This document shows positions 24,689-33,810 of a stretch of DNA of 64,000 nucleotides, in pieces. The notes under the pieces were generated by a model that was not told the DNA's origin, did no database searches, and saw nothing but the letters and a program-made list of their open reading frames with translations. The DNA lies in contig CAWDJJ010000001.1 in NCBI GenBank assembly GCA_963802635.1, forward strand, positions 1,550,001-1,614,000, in the 5' to 3' direction. Origin of the DNA: CAVTLG01 sp963802635 (GTDB taxonomy: Bacteria > Chloroflexota > Ktedonobacteria > Ktedonobacterales > Ktedonobacteraceae). Each line of letters opens with the position of its first letter. The stretch's first letter is position 1. Made by a program: the position numbers and the translations under genes.

Positions 24689-25423
24689 CTATGAGCCAAC
24701 AATATCAGGCGCACGATAAATGACGTCTGGATATGAGGTACTAGCAGGCATAAAGAGATAGTCATTGCCCTTGACGGGTGTAAGATAGCCAGCCTGCGTC
24801 AGAAGATGCGGCACATCAGCCACGCTTGCTAGCAGAACTGGTGTGAAAGCCCAATTGTCAGGTGGTTCCTGCCCTAAAATAGCGCGTCCTAGCACGCGAT
24901 GTTCAGACTCAATGGTCGCCATCTGAGCAGCGATCTGGGCGAGACGTGACTGTCTCTGCAGGGCAAATTCCCGCACAGCCGCCAGGTAAGCGGCAGCAAA
25001 AATGTCTTCGAGTTCCTGTTGCGTTTCAATAAAGTGCGCCAGGCTGGTGAACGTATGAGGTCCGTGGGGGAAACTGAACTCGCTGGTCAGGGGTTGCGCG
25101 CCATTATCGCGCAAGAAGTATTCATGGATTTGTTCTTCCACCAGTGCGGCTTGCAGGCAAGTAATCTCGTTGTCTTGCAGGCCAAGCGTAGCTGCCTGTG
25201 CCAGACCATGGCTATAGAGCGTCACCGCCAGGCGCTCCATTGTACGTGTGATATGGAGTATCTCTTGCACAGAGGTTGGCTTCTGTTCAACTTCAGTCGG
25301 TGAAACCGCTCGCGCTCGCAGCGATGGCACAATACTTATACCGGCAATGCCTGCAGCTCCCACCGAGGCTCCAGCGAGCACACCTTTTAAGAGACTGCGG
25401 CGCGATGCCTGGATAGATAACAT
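24689..25423 (-). CDS. exported ferritin-like protein with Tat signal
   Basis: 244 residues. ATG 25423 follows a perfect AGGAGG. The N terminus SIQASRRSLLKGVLAGASVGAAG is a twin-arginine signal (S-R-R-x-L-L-K), so the folded protein is exported. The mature part is helical like the ferritin_2 (PF13668) family: RTMERLAVTLYSHGLAQA, LQAALVEEQIHEYFL, FIETQQELEDIFAAAYLAAV and ATIESEHRVLGRAIL, with Glu/His pairs (E-x-x-H) that would form a di-metal site. Role is likely metal or oxidant handling at the cell surface. Monocistronic. Confidence 0.8.
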   Translation of the reverse strand: MLSIQASRRSLLKGVLAGASVGAAGIAGISIVPSLRARAVSPTEVEQKPTSVQEILHITRTMERLAVTLYSHGLAQAATLGLQDNEITCLQAALVEEQIHEYFLRDNGAQPLTSEFSFPHGPHTFTSLAHFIETQQELEDIFAAAYLAAVREFALQRQSRLAQIAAQMATIESEHRVLGRAILGQEPPDNWAFTPVLLASVADVPHLLTQAGYLTPVKGNDYLFMPASTSYPDVIYRAPDIVGS

Positions 25424-25524
25424 AAATTTTCCTCCTGTACTAATAATCATGCTGGATGAGATTTATTGTACAGTAACTGTAAATACTTATTTATTGGAAT
25501 ATATGTAACTTACGATCTATCAAT

Positions 25525-25866
25525 TCATATGTATTTCTGACTGCATTCCGGGCATTCGCAGAGCGCGCGCAGTTTTTCATAGGTATAGATCCCTGTTTTA
25601 TGTCCATCTTCCCAGATGGGCGTCAGGCCGTAGCGTCCCACAGGTTCAATGTTCACCAGCGTCGTCTCATCAATGCTCAGACTTTGCTTGCTCTGCAACA
25701 TACCGGGCATACCGCCCTCACCGGCACACCAGGCACAGGGGCAGGCCCAGCGTAAACGCTCCCACCCATGAATGCTCTCATGGTCGTCACTCCATGAAAG
25801 GATCAGTTGTCGGTGCTCCTCATCGAGGAAAAAGGAGATTGGGGTTGGATGATCATACTGTGTCAT
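25525..25866 (-). CDS. DUF971 (GBBH-like N-terminal domain) protein
   Basis: 113 residues from ATG 25866 (AGGAG upstream). The pattern LILSWSDDHESIHGWERLRWACPCAWCAGE and YGLTPIWEDGHKTGIYTYEKLRALCECPEC is characteristic of DUF971, a small zinc-binding beta fold also found as the N-terminal domain of gamma-butyrobetaine hydroxylases. Cys pairs (CPCAWC, CECPEC) are the likely metal ligands. In many bacteria this stand-alone form is linked with iron-sulfur or folate metabolism, but its role here is unknown. Confidence 0.85.
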   Translation of the reverse strand: MTQYDHPTPISFFLDEEHRQLILSWSDDHESIHGWERLRWACPCAWCAGEGGMPGMLQSKQSLSIDETTLVNIEPVGRYGLTPIWEDGHKTGIYTYEKLRALCECPECSQKYI

Positions 25867-26131
25867 AAAAGTACTCCTGTAACGGTCGCGTACAGTGACC
25901 GGATGCATCGTATCATGAAAATCTATTCAGGCATAATATATACAAAGCCATTATAATCTTTATCTATGGGCGGGTCTACACTGGGAAACGGTAGATCTGT
26001 CATCGATCATCCCAATAAGAGCATCCAGGACCCGCGTAGAGGATATCTTGTTGATCTAATAGGAGTAATAGCGTTACTGCCATTCCAGGCTTTGCGTTCT
26101 AGCTGTTAGAACATAGAGAAGGTAGGAGTTA

Positions 26132-26959
26132 ATGACCGCATTCGAGCTTATAGGTGGATTCACAGGTCTATTGCTAGTGGTGATCGTCGCGGCCTGCCTG
26201 ATCGGCATGTGGCTGCGGCTGCGTCTCACGCGATTACAAACACAACAACAAGCATGGGAACATGCCCAGGAAATCCACATTCAACAGTGGAAAGAGGAAC
26301 AAGAAACCTATATTATTCAACTGGCAGAAGAGCTGCTCCTCCAAATGGAAACGCTCTACGCCGAGAAGCAAAAGCACGAGGAAGTCAATAGAGCGCGCGC
26401 CAAAATGTTGGTAAAGTTGTATAAAACGGCTATCGCCAAGGCAAAAATAGAACAGATACTGATCCATCTACCACGTGTTGAAGATATGCCATTGCCGCAG
26501 AAAAATGGCTTGCCGCAGAGAGCTTTACAAGCACATGAGTCCGCCCATAGCTTGCAAGGAGCCAATCTCGTAGCGCGCGATCTTGCACATCGCTACCTGA
26601 GGCAGATGAACTTAAGTCAGGCGCAACTCACAGAAGCTAGTCTGTATATGGCAGATCTCTCAGGCGCGAATTTGCGTGGCGCAAACCTGATGAACGCGGA
26701 CCTCTCAGGCGCAAATCTGGAGAACGCAGACCTGCATGGGGCCAACCTGCATGGAGCCAATCTCCTCGTCGCTGATTTGAACAACGCCATACTCACACAG
26801 GCCGATCTGCGTGATGTGCGCAATCTCACTGCGGAACAACTGGCTAGCGCCATCATCGATAGCACGACCAGCATTGATAGTACCTACGATATCATTCGAC
26901 CGTTTGTCGAGCGGCCATACAAACAGTTTTTAAGCTTGCAATCGGCTGACCAACATTAA
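26132..26959 (+). CDS. membrane-anchored pentapeptide repeat protein
   Basis: 275 residues. One N-terminal transmembrane helix (about residues 6-28, LIGGFTGLLLVVIVAACLIGMWL), then a long coiled coil rich in Gln/Glu/Lys (30-115), then about 13 pentapeptide repeats of the A(D/N)LXX type (ADLSGANLRGANLMNADLSG, about 165-230) forming a right-handed quadrilateral beta helix. The tail ends in a non-repeat segment. Pentapeptide repeat proteins can mimic DNA or act as scaffolds; the role here is unknown. A GTAGGAG site precedes the start. Confidence 0.85.
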   Translation: MTAFELIGGFTGLLLVVIVAACLIGMWLRLRLTRLQTQQQAWEHAQEIHIQQWKEEQETYIIQLAEELLLQMETLYAEKQKHEEVNRARAKMLVKLYKTAIAKAKIEQILIHLPRVEDMPLPQKNGLPQRALQAHESAHSLQGANLVARDLAHRYLRQMNLSQAQLTEASLYMADLSGANLRGANLMNADLSGANLENADLHGANLHGANLLVADLNNAILTQADLRDVRNLTAEQLASAIIDSTTSIDSTYDIIRPFVERPYKQFLSLQSADQH

Positions 26960-27127
26960 TCTGTGCAAAAGGGGTTAGGAAAAAGAGATAGATCCCCAAA
27001 AACGGTAAATTTATATTATTTTAGTTATTCTGGTAATACATACAAAACACGCTATAAATTGAAGGTTATCGTGTGTTATACTAGAGCAGCCAGAACAAAA
27101 ACACATTTTTTGATAGAGGACACCGAG

Positions 27128-27895
27128 ATGACAAATGAATACCAACTTCCATTGGCCGGGAAAGTCGCGTTAGTGACGGGTAGCAGCCAGGGCATTGGTC
27201 GCGCTACCGCCGAAAGACTGGCAAAGGCTGGAGCCGATATTGTCATTAATTATCGTAATAACAGTCAGGCCGCAGAAGAGGCAAAAGCCAGCATTGAGGC
27301 ATTGGGCAGGCGTTGCATCGCCATCCGAGCCGATGTGAGCCAGGAAGAGGAAGTCACACATCTCTTTAGCGAAAGCACACAAGCCCTGGGACCCATTGCC
27401 ATTCTCGTCAATAACGCTGGGACCACGCGTGATAAACTGATCATCCAGATGTCACTCGCCGATTTTGAACAGGTCCTGGATACCAATCTGCGTGCAGCGT
27501 TTCTTTGCACCAGGGCCGCACTACGGGGCATGATGAGAGCACGCTGGGGCCGCATCGTGAATGTTGCGTCAGTTGCAGGTTTGCTAGGACCGGCGGGGCA
27601 GGCAAACTACGGAGCCTCGAAGGCGGCTATCATCTCATTGACGCTGAGCACCGCGCGCGAAATGGCGAGCCGCAATATTACCGCCAACGCTGTTGCCCCT
27701 GGTTTCGTGCCGACCGAACTGACCTCCAGCACTACCGAGCAACAACGCAAATATATGCTCGATTCCACACCGCTTGGTCGCTTTGGCTCGACAGAAGAGG
27801 TTGCAGCGGCCATTAGCTTTCTTTGCTCGCCCGATGCCAGCTATATTACCGGGCAGGTCCTGGCTGTGGATGGCGGCATGTCTATGCATATGTAG
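27128..27895 (+). CDS. fabG: 3-oxoacyl-ACP reductase-like short-chain dehydrogenase
   Basis: 255 residues from ATG 27128 (GAGG site); the frame extends further upstream but only this start gives the canonical N terminus LAGKVALVTGSSQGIG. NAD(P)-binding TGSSQGIG, structural NNAG, catalytic Ser in NVASVAG, Tyr-x-x-x-Lys in ANYGASKAA and the C-terminal ITGQVLAVDGGM are all present, as in FabG. It would reduce 3-oxoacyl-ACP in fatty-acid elongation, though SDRs of this subgroup also serve other ketoreductions. Not next to other fatty-acid genes. Confidence 0.85.
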   Translation: MTNEYQLPLAGKVALVTGSSQGIGRATAERLAKAGADIVINYRNNSQAAEEAKASIEALGRRCIAIRADVSQEEEVTHLFSESTQALGPIAILVNNAGTTRDKLIIQMSLADFEQVLDTNLRAAFLCTRAALRGMMRARWGRIVNVASVAGLLGPAGQANYGASKAAIISLTLSTAREMASRNITANAVAPGFVPTELTSSTTEQQRKYMLDSTPLGRFGSTEEVAAAISFLCSPDASYITGQVLAVDGGMSMHM

Positions 27896-28026
27896 GATAC
27901 GAGAGCAATGCCCTTCACATATGCCTGATGTTCGCAAAGACGAGGCCCAAAAATTAATGAAACAAAGGCAACCGTGAGCCCTCTCTAATCTTTTGACAGA
28001 AATTATAAACGAAGGAGGGTTTACCT

Positions 28027-28896
28027 ATGGGTCTTATTGAAACAGATGAAACCAATCTCTATACATTTGAACCGTTTGCTGCGCATACCGCTTACACAGA
28101 AGTAAACCGTGCACTCGTTCGGCAGGCATTGAAGCATCTGGTAGCCCGCTCTAACGATACCGTTGTCACCATCGTCGATATGGCTTGTGGCACAGGCGTT
28201 ATTACACGCTTGATCGCTGAAGAAATCGCACAACAGGGGCAACTGCGCCAGACACGCCTGATAGGTGTCGATCCATCAGCAGAAGCGTTGCGTCGTGCCC
28301 AAAAAGGCATGGAGGAGATGAGCACAACCATCCAGGCAGAGTTCATTCAGGGAGAGGCCACCGATTTACCCAGCCTTGTACAGAACGTCGATGCGGCATT
28401 CTTCTGCAATGCGATTCACCTCGTTCCCGACAAACTCACAGCTTTCCAGCAGATCGCAGCCATTCTTGCGCCCGGTGGCATCTTTGGCTGCAATAGTGCG
28501 TTTTATGAGGGTACCTATGTGCCAGGCACGGAGCGCTTTTATCGTCTCTGGACACGACGAGCTGTGGGTTGGCTAAAAAAGGAACATCCTGATGCGCACC
28601 TGTCACGGGAGGCCAAAGCGATGGCTATGCAATGGTTAACACCAGCAGATTATGTGAATCTGCTCAAACAGTGTAACTTTGCGGAAGTCGAGACCGAATG
28701 GAGGAATGCCGACATTTCACTGGATGGTTGGCGAGATCTAGGGCAATACTGGCTCTTCATTGAGGGCGCATTGCCAGGCGTGCCACTAGCATATGGAGCG
28801 AAGGCACTGGAAACTGCTGTCTATCAGGCTGGGCAAGAACTCGGACTGACGACGGTCTCACGCACATGGTTGCAGATCGTCGCCACAAAAGACTGA
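28027..28896 (+). CDS. class I SAM-dependent methyltransferase
   Basis: 289 residues after an AAGGAGGG site. Motif I is IVDMACGTGVITRLIAE, followed by the Asp of strand 2 (IGVDPSAEALRRA) and AFFCNAIHLVPDK at strand 4 and ILAPGGIFGCNSAFYEG at strand 5, a classic Methyltransf_11/25 arrangement. The C-terminal part is helical and substrate-specific. No neighbour defines the substrate; it is separated from fabG by about 130 bases and could be cotranscribed. Confidence 0.85.
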   Translation: MGLIETDETNLYTFEPFAAHTAYTEVNRALVRQALKHLVARSNDTVVTIVDMACGTGVITRLIAEEIAQQGQLRQTRLIGVDPSAEALRRAQKGMEEMSTTIQAEFIQGEATDLPSLVQNVDAAFFCNAIHLVPDKLTAFQQIAAILAPGGIFGCNSAFYEGTYVPGTERFYRLWTRRAVGWLKKEHPDAHLSREAKAMAMQWLTPADYVNLLKQCNFAEVETEWRNADISLDGWRDLGQYWLFIEGALPGVPLAYGAKALETAVYQAGQELGLTTVSRTWLQIVATKD

Positions 28897-28935
28897 AAGT
28901 GAACATAAAAATCTAATAAAAATTGTGCAGTTTTG

Positions 28936-28964
28936 TTGACGTTATTCAAGCAAGCTGGTATGAT
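28936..28964 (+). promoter_or_regulatory. promoter TTGACG-N17-TATGAT for the HTH-GAF regulator
   Basis: TTGACG at 28936-28941 and TATGAT at 28959-28964 are exactly 17 bases apart. The predicted start near 28971 leaves a 45-base leader before ATG 29017 and argues against the in-frame start at 28933, which lies within the promoter. Confidence 0.7.
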
Positions 28965-29016
28965 ATTCATAATACCTAGTGCTTTTATGGCAATTTTCAA
29001 CGATAGGGTGAAAGAT

Positions 29017-30015
29017 ATGCAGGAAGCACAGACATGGCGTGAGTTGTTGGGGATAATCATCAGTGATAGCAAGGAAAAGCAACGCCTCGTAGAGGAACTG
29101 GGCATTACGCCTATCACATTGACGCGCTGGGTGAATGGGGAATCTGAACCACGTTCGCAAAACTTACGCCATTTGCTCTATGTGTTACCACAATACCGTG
29201 AGCAACTCCGTGTCTTGCTCAAAGAAGAGAAGGGCTTTGAGGAGTTTGCCAATCCAATACGAGACGATTCAGTCAAAGAGATTCCATCCGCATTCTATGG
29301 TCGGGTGCTGGTCGCACGTGGATCAACAAACGAGCGTATACGCTTCTGGTCAACGTGTCACCTGATTTTACAGCAGGCGATTGGACAGCTTGACCTGGAC
29401 CGGCACGGAATATCGATCTGGGTCGTGCGTTGTATGCCCCCCTCGGGACCGCATATGAAAGTGCGTAGCCTGCGCGAAAGTGTGGGATTAGGTACGTCCC
29501 CCTGGTCTGGCAACCTGGAACAGCAAGCCATGTTCCTGGGCGCAGAGTCGCTGGCTGGCAATGTCGTGACGCTGTGCCGACCGGGCATTATCCAGAATCT
29601 GGATGAGGAGCATAGCTTGATGCCAGCGACGCGCGTCGAGTTTGAAAAAAGTGCGGCTATTTATCCGATTCTCTACGCAGGGCGCATTTCAGGGGTATTA
29701 CTGGTTTCCAGTACACAATCCAATTTCTTTCTTGCACAGGAGCGCACAGAGCTGATACAGCATTATGCAGATCTGTTTGCACTGGCCTTTGAACCAGAGG
29801 ATTTCTATGAACCCGAGGACATTGCACTGTGCGTGATGCCATCTCACGCTGAGCAAAAAGCCTATTTTGCCGAGTTTCGTCTGTTGGTAGCTGCTACGAT
29901 GCGTACAGCCGCCAACAGGAACGTGCCGGTCAATAATCTGCAAGCCGATATGCTGGTATGGCAACGGTTAGAAGACGAACTTTTGAAGCTGCCCGTGCTT
30001 AGAATGGTTCAGTAA
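29017..30015 (+). CDS. HTH and GAF-type domain transcriptional regulator
   Basis: 332 residues from ATG 29017. The N-terminal ~60 residues form a helix-turn-helix (RLVEELGITPITLTRWVNGESEPRSQNLRHLL) in the style of XRE-type domains. Residues ~110-270 look like a GAF-type sensor (HLILQQAIGQLD, LFLGAESLAGNVVTLCRPG-IQNLDEEH, EFEKSAAIYPILYAGRISGVLLVSS). A third helical part closes the protein. The in-frame TTG/ATG starts further upstream overlap the promoter, so the one at 29017 is preferred. It may regulate itself or the following lectin-like gene. Confidence 0.7.
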   Translation: MQEAQTWRELLGIIISDSKEKQRLVEELGITPITLTRWVNGESEPRSQNLRHLLYVLPQYREQLRVLLKEEKGFEEFANPIRDDSVKEIPSAFYGRVLVARGSTNERIRFWSTCHLILQQAIGQLDLDRHGISIWVVRCMPPSGPHMKVRSLRESVGLGTSPWSGNLEQQAMFLGAESLAGNVVTLCRPGIIQNLDEEHSLMPATRVEFEKSAAIYPILYAGRISGVLLVSSTQSNFFLAQERTELIQHYADLFALAFEPEDFYEPEDIALCVMPSHAEQKAYFAEFRLLVAATMRTAANRNVPVNNLQADMLVWQRLEDELLKLPVLRMVQ

Positions 30016-30027
30016 AGGAACGAGTGT

Positions 30028-30846
30028 ATTATTCCTACGGCTTTTTTCGACGACTTTGATCAATCAATGAATCAGCATTGGACGCAGACCTGTATCGGGT
30101 CAGGCTCACTCACCTGTAGCGCGTCTCTATTACGTATGACGTTGCCCGCTGTGCAGCAGGGGCATTACGCAGATGCACAGATTGACGATTATGGGCAGCG
30201 CTCCCGCGCAACATTTCCCTGGCAACCACCATTACGCATGGAAGTACGTGCGCGTTCGTCATTGCCTGTGGCTACCGCAGAGAGCACAGTTGCCAGCCAC
30301 GGGATTTTGCGCGGCACGGCTGGTTTCGGTTTCTGGAATTATCCCTTTTCAGTGCGGGGGGATGTGCTGATGTTACCCGATGCGATCTGGTTTTTCTATG
30401 CCTCACCGCCCTCGAACATGGCTCTGGTGCCTGGCGTGCCTGGCTGGGGCTGGAAAGCTCAGGTTGTCCACACGATGCGTCCTGGTGCATTACTGGCGGT
30501 ACTGCCGACTGCGCTGACAACTGGCTGGGGTCTGCTCACCAGGAACACTGCACCCGCGTCGCGCTGGATGCAGCGGCTAAGCGGTGCCAGCGAAGCTCTA
30601 CTGAACGTAGACACGACAGAATGGCATACCTACACGTTAGAATGGCAGACAAGCGTAGCTCACTTCTGGGTAGATGGTCAGCCTGTACTCAGCGTGCCCA
30701 ATCCGCCGGTACGACCGCTGGGTTTTGTGGCCTGGCTGGATAATCAATACGCCATAGCGACACCACGGGGCAATCTGCGCTTTGGCACTGTTACCAGCGG
30801 TTCCCAGTGGTTTGAATTGGATGCAGTGAAAATTGAGCGTGACTGA
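30028..30846 (+). CDS. concanavalin A-like beta-sandwich (LamG/GH16-like) protein
   Basis: About 272 residues if started at the ATT 30028, 259 if at ATG 30067. The sequence FFDDFDQSMNQHWT just upstream of the ATG is a typical first strand of a laminarin-binding-like beta sandwich, and AGGAA lies 7 bases before the ATT, so a non-standard ATT start is possible; I list that extent. Later motifs: GTAGFGFWNYPFS, AIWFFYASPP, WHTYTLEWQTSVAHFWVDGQ and LGFVAWLDNQYA, the convex-sheet and metal-site region of the fold. No signal peptide. Follows the HTH-GAF gene by 12 bases and is likely in its operon. Probably carbohydrate binding, cytoplasmic or leaderless-exported. Confidence 0.6.
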   Translation: MIPTAFFDDFDQSMNQHWTQTCIGSGSLTCSASLLRMTLPAVQQGHYADAQIDDYGQRSRATFPWQPPLRMEVRARSSLPVATAESTVASHGILRGTAGFGFWNYPFSVRGDVLMLPDAIWFFYASPPSNMALVPGVPGWGWKAQVVHTMRPGALLAVLPTALTTGWGLLTRNTAPASRWMQRLSGASEALLNVDTTEWHTYTLEWQTSVAHFWVDGQPVLSVPNPPVRPLGFVAWLDNQYAIATPRGNLRFGTVTSGSQWFELDAVKIERD

Positions 30847-30976
30847 TGATGAACGATCTGCCATTTTGTCCCTATAATCTCCTTGCATGGATCTCATCTT
30901 ACCCGTAAAATATATCTGATTGCATAACATCGACATTTAAGTAGTGTTGCATGCACTGATAGTCAATGCTATGGCC

Positions 30977-31102
30977 TCAATTCACCATCTGGTTACAGTC
31001 AACGGCCCAGAAAGCCCCCGTCTCATTCATGCGGGGGATGAATGGGCCTACCTTATCTGGGGCTTGGGCATAGGGGTACGTGTTTTCTGATGAAATGTTC
31101 AT
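30977..31102 (-). CDS. possible small protein of 41 residues
   Basis: The minus-strand frame begins with ATG 31102, which has AGGAG eight bases before it, a good site. The product starts NISSENTYPYAQAPDKVGPF and ends AVDCNQMVN. Its centre (PRMNETG) is read through a hairpin of the IS200/IS605 type. I recognise no family; it may be a chance frame at an element end. Confidence 0.25.
   Translation of the reverse strand: MNISSENTYPYAQAPDKVGPFIPRMNETGAFWAVDCNQMVN
31015..31037 (-). repeat. IS200/IS605-like end hairpin (remnant)
   Basis: CCCCCG...CGGGGG with TCTCATTCATG between. The same loop sequence and stem occur at 31374-31395. Such hairpins mark ends of IS200/IS605-type elements, and no transposase gene remains. 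Confidence 0.45.
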
Positions 31103-31169
31103 TTCACTTCTCCTGTATGAATATTTCTTTATTGACAGGTATGATAGGATGTGCGCATATCCTCTTAAA

Positions 31170-31282
31170 CAGTCAGAAACGCCGCTATCTCCTTTCTGAC
31201 ACATGAGCGCGCAGCGCTAGCCACGACAGTGGCGTTTGTGTCAGTATCAAGATAAGCGCGTCTAGCTACGCTCATCTGACTG
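31170..31282. repeat. 113 bp nested palindromic repeat, copy A
   Basis: Outer arms CAGTCAGA...TCTGACTG enclose a second palindrome GACACA...TGTGTC. The inner part is the same motif family (AAACGCC ... GCTAGCGC ... GCTCAT) in the opposite direction. Copy B at 39098-39210 has the same length. Confidence 0.75.
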
Positions 31283-31373
31283 AGAGGAGTAAGAGTGCGA
31301 ACGCTTCTGGACAGAAGACCGCTACGCGCCGTTCCGCAAGGGCGACGAGCAAGTCATCTGGTTGAAGGAAGAA

Positions 31374-31395
31374 CCCCCGTGCATTCATGCCGGGG
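31374..31395 (-). terminator. hairpin after the glycosyltransferase gene; IS605-like end or terminator
   Basis: CCCCCGTGCATTCATGCCGGGG sits four bases past the stop of the minus-strand gene that ends at 31400. Read on the minus strand, the stem is followed by TTCTTCC, so it could act as a terminator, and its sequence also matches the hairpin of IS605-type element ends. Confidence 0.4.
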
Positions 31396-31399
31396 AGTG

Positions 31400-33571
31400 T
31401 CAGGCTGGTGCACTTGTGACGGACGTGAATAAACGAATGCTTTTCCGACCATCCGCTGTGCATAAGGTCATTCGCGCAGTATCCACGGAGTCATAAGTGA
31501 CCAGCTTTAGAGCGTCCAGATCGTAGTGCTGCGGCACCTGGGAGAACGCCTGGACCTGCGTTATCAGTTGCCTGGGAGCTTGCCCACGCAGTTTGAAGAA
31601 CGGGATGAGCTGGTCGCCCGACCACGTCCGCGATAGTTCACAACGTTGCTGTTGTCCTGCGTTGGCTGTTCCCTCCCATTGAGAGCTGAAGACGTACTGA
31701 TACGTCGTACGTGGTTGCGCTGTCTGCGTGTTCTGTAGCGTCCAACGGGTCGCCAGCCATTGTGCCACGCTCCCTGGACTGGATAGCACATCCGCTTGAG
31801 TTGAGCGCAGTTGCACGCCTCCACTCAGTTGTAGCGCTGGCTGCGGTTCCGACTGTGCGCTCAGCACATATAACTTGAAGGGCGCGCCTCCTGGATGCGG
31901 AATCTCCTCGACCAGTCGGGCTGTGGTGTAGCGCCGCAGTAGAGCATCAATATCTGGTCGGTTAGGATCGCTCACGTACACTACCGGTCCGCTTTGTGTA
32001 TCTGGCAGCAGCATACATTGCTGAGAATTGAATACCGCCATTGGCGTCTGCGCAAATTGTGCCAGGTAGCTTACCGCACTCTCATCGTCCCCGTGGATAT
32101 CAATGTAGGCTCGCGTAAGATGCTGCTGCCGCGCGACCTGATCGGCGGCTTTCACGATGCGCTGCACTGTCGCCAGGTCAAAATATTCTGGAATGGCATA
32201 GTTGCTGACAAAATTGCCACGTGCATGATCAACCAGCCAGCCAGCACTTGCCAGCGTTTGCACGCCTACGATCAGCGCCAATGCCACATATAAGCTATAG
32301 CGTAGTACGCGCTCGCGCGAGGGCCACATCTGGTGTTGCAACTTCACGACCGTAGCCAACAAGAGCGCGATCAAGATAAAGGGACCGGGTAGCAGATACA
32401 TCAGGTAGTGTATATACATGTAGACACTGACTGGATGACGCAACATGACCAGGACCATGCTCTGCCACGCCAGCAGCAGCAGCAACCCTTTGCGCTCAGG
32501 CGAGGCCAAGAGTTGCCTCCACCAGCCCGATAAACCTCTCTGCTCACGCTGACGATCCGGCCACAGGATCAACACGATGAGCGCTACTGCACCTCCTGCG
32601 AGTAGCACCTCCATCAGCCAGCTCACCGGCAGGATGAACTGTGCGATAAAGCGCAGTGGGGTTGTCAGCAGAATAGAGCGCCCGTTGCTCGGGATAAGAT
32701 GGGTATCGGCTTGCTGGTGCAACGGATTGAGCACAAAGGATTGCACAAATACACGATAGAACTGCAGAGGGTCGCTACTGAAGTGCGAGGGCTGCTTGGC
32801 CTTCAAGAACAACTGGTTAAGATCCGCAAAATGGTTGCAACACTCCAGATAGATATAGGGCGCAAAGAGCAATAGCAGTCCAAGAGCCGTCAGCAGCAGC
32901 TCCCGCCAGCGCAGCGTTTTGTAGGCCAGTAGCACCGCAACTAGCAGGGGCGCGAGCAGGTAGACGGCGGTGGAGTGAAATTGATACATCGCCCCAAGCA
33001 GGAGCACCGCTGGCAAGAACCAGTGACGCTTCTCTTCCACCACACCACGAAATAACATGAATAGTAGCAAGATCACAAAGAGCGGCAACAGGTCCGGTTG
33101 CCAGATGTCTCGACTGAAGATAATCACGTTGACGACAGTGGCATACAGCAAGGCGGAGATCGTTCCTGCCAGGCGTCCATAGTAGCGGCGCACAAAGAGA
33201 TAGGTCAGAAGCACCGCCGCGATGTTGCAGAGAGCGATCAAGACGTTGCCTGCCACTGGATTGGGTGTGATAGCTGCCGAGAGCATCATCACATACACAA
33301 AAAGCGGCGGGATCAGCGGTCCCGTAGACGCGCGATTGGCACTAATCGGCCACAATCCATACGCCAACGCATCATGAGCCATCTGGTAAAACGTGTTCTG
33401 GTCGATCATATACTGCGCGGTATCGATGCGATAGAGTCGTAAGCCAACTGCCAGCAACGCAATCAGATAAAGTTCCCAACTCCGCCACCAGATCGGTGCA
33501 CTGTTGTGTGTCGGAAACGCTTTTTCCTCGCTAGGTTCTGCTGGGAGCTGTCCGCTGGGAGATTGATGCAT
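31400..33571 (-). CDS. glycosyltransferase 39-like membrane protein
   Basis: 723 residues from ATG 33571 with AAGGAAAG upstream. About 11 transmembrane helices (residues ~35-430), starting WELYLIALLAVGLRLYRIDTAQYMIDQ with the Asp-containing first external loop typical of the GT39/PMT-GT superfamily. FVRRYYGRLAGTISALLYA and SRDIWQPDLLPLFVILL are family-like. The C-terminal ~250 residues are extracytoplasmic and include a beta-rich region. Such enzymes transfer sugars from polyprenyl-phosphate carriers to lipids or proteins outside the membrane. Substrate unknown. No neighbours in the pathway. Confidence 0.75.
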   Translation of the reverse strand: MHQSPSGQLPAEPSEEKAFPTHNSAPIWWRSWELYLIALLAVGLRLYRIDTAQYMIDQNTFYQMAHDALAYGLWPISANRASTGPLIPPLFVYVMMLSAAITPNPVAGNVLIALCNIAAVLLTYLFVRRYYGRLAGTISALLYATVVNVIIFSRDIWQPDLLPLFVILLLFMLFRGVVEEKRHWFLPAVLLLGAMYQFHSTAVYLLAPLLVAVLLAYKTLRWRELLLTALGLLLLFAPYIYLECCNHFADLNQLFLKAKQPSHFSSDPLQFYRVFVQSFVLNPLHQQADTHLIPSNGRSILLTTPLRFIAQFILPVSWLMEVLLAGGAVALIVLILWPDRQREQRGLSGWWRQLLASPERKGLLLLLAWQSMVLVMLRHPVSVYMYIHYLMYLLPGPFILIALLLATVVKLQHQMWPSRERVLRYSLYVALALIVGVQTLASAGWLVDHARGNFVSNYAIPEYFDLATVQRIVKAADQVARQQHLTRAYIDIHGDDESAVSYLAQFAQTPMAVFNSQQCMLLPDTQSGPVVYVSDPNRPDIDALLRRYTTARLVEEIPHPGGAPFKLYVLSAQSEPQPALQLSGGVQLRSTQADVLSSPGSVAQWLATRWTLQNTQTAQPRTTYQYVFSSQWEGTANAGQQQRCELSRTWSGDQLIPFFKLRGQAPRQLITQVQAFSQVPQHYDLDALKLVTYDSVDTARMTLCTADGRKSIRLFTSVTSAPA

Positions 33572-33810
33572 ACTGTCTTTCCTTGAAGTCCTTTTTTTTA
33601 TAATACAGTAGAAAGAGGCATGAGGCAATCCACTGGCCCTCGCAGATGGAGTGTCTGTATGCAGCACCTTTCTGCTTTCCAGGCATTTTTCACTAACATA
33701 GGCGTATATCAGCTCATATATAAAATCTGGGTCTCTATCCTTGGGTAGAAACGTCGGGAAGCAGGGTAAGGACACGCCTTACCCTGCTTCTAAAATCAGC
33801 CAAGCCATTT

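Noticed and set aside
26782..26874. Array-like periodic sequence in the pentapeptide gene as a CRISPR
   Set aside because: The periodicity is 15 bases and in frame, from pentapeptide repeats; no CRISPR repeats or spacers exist in the window.
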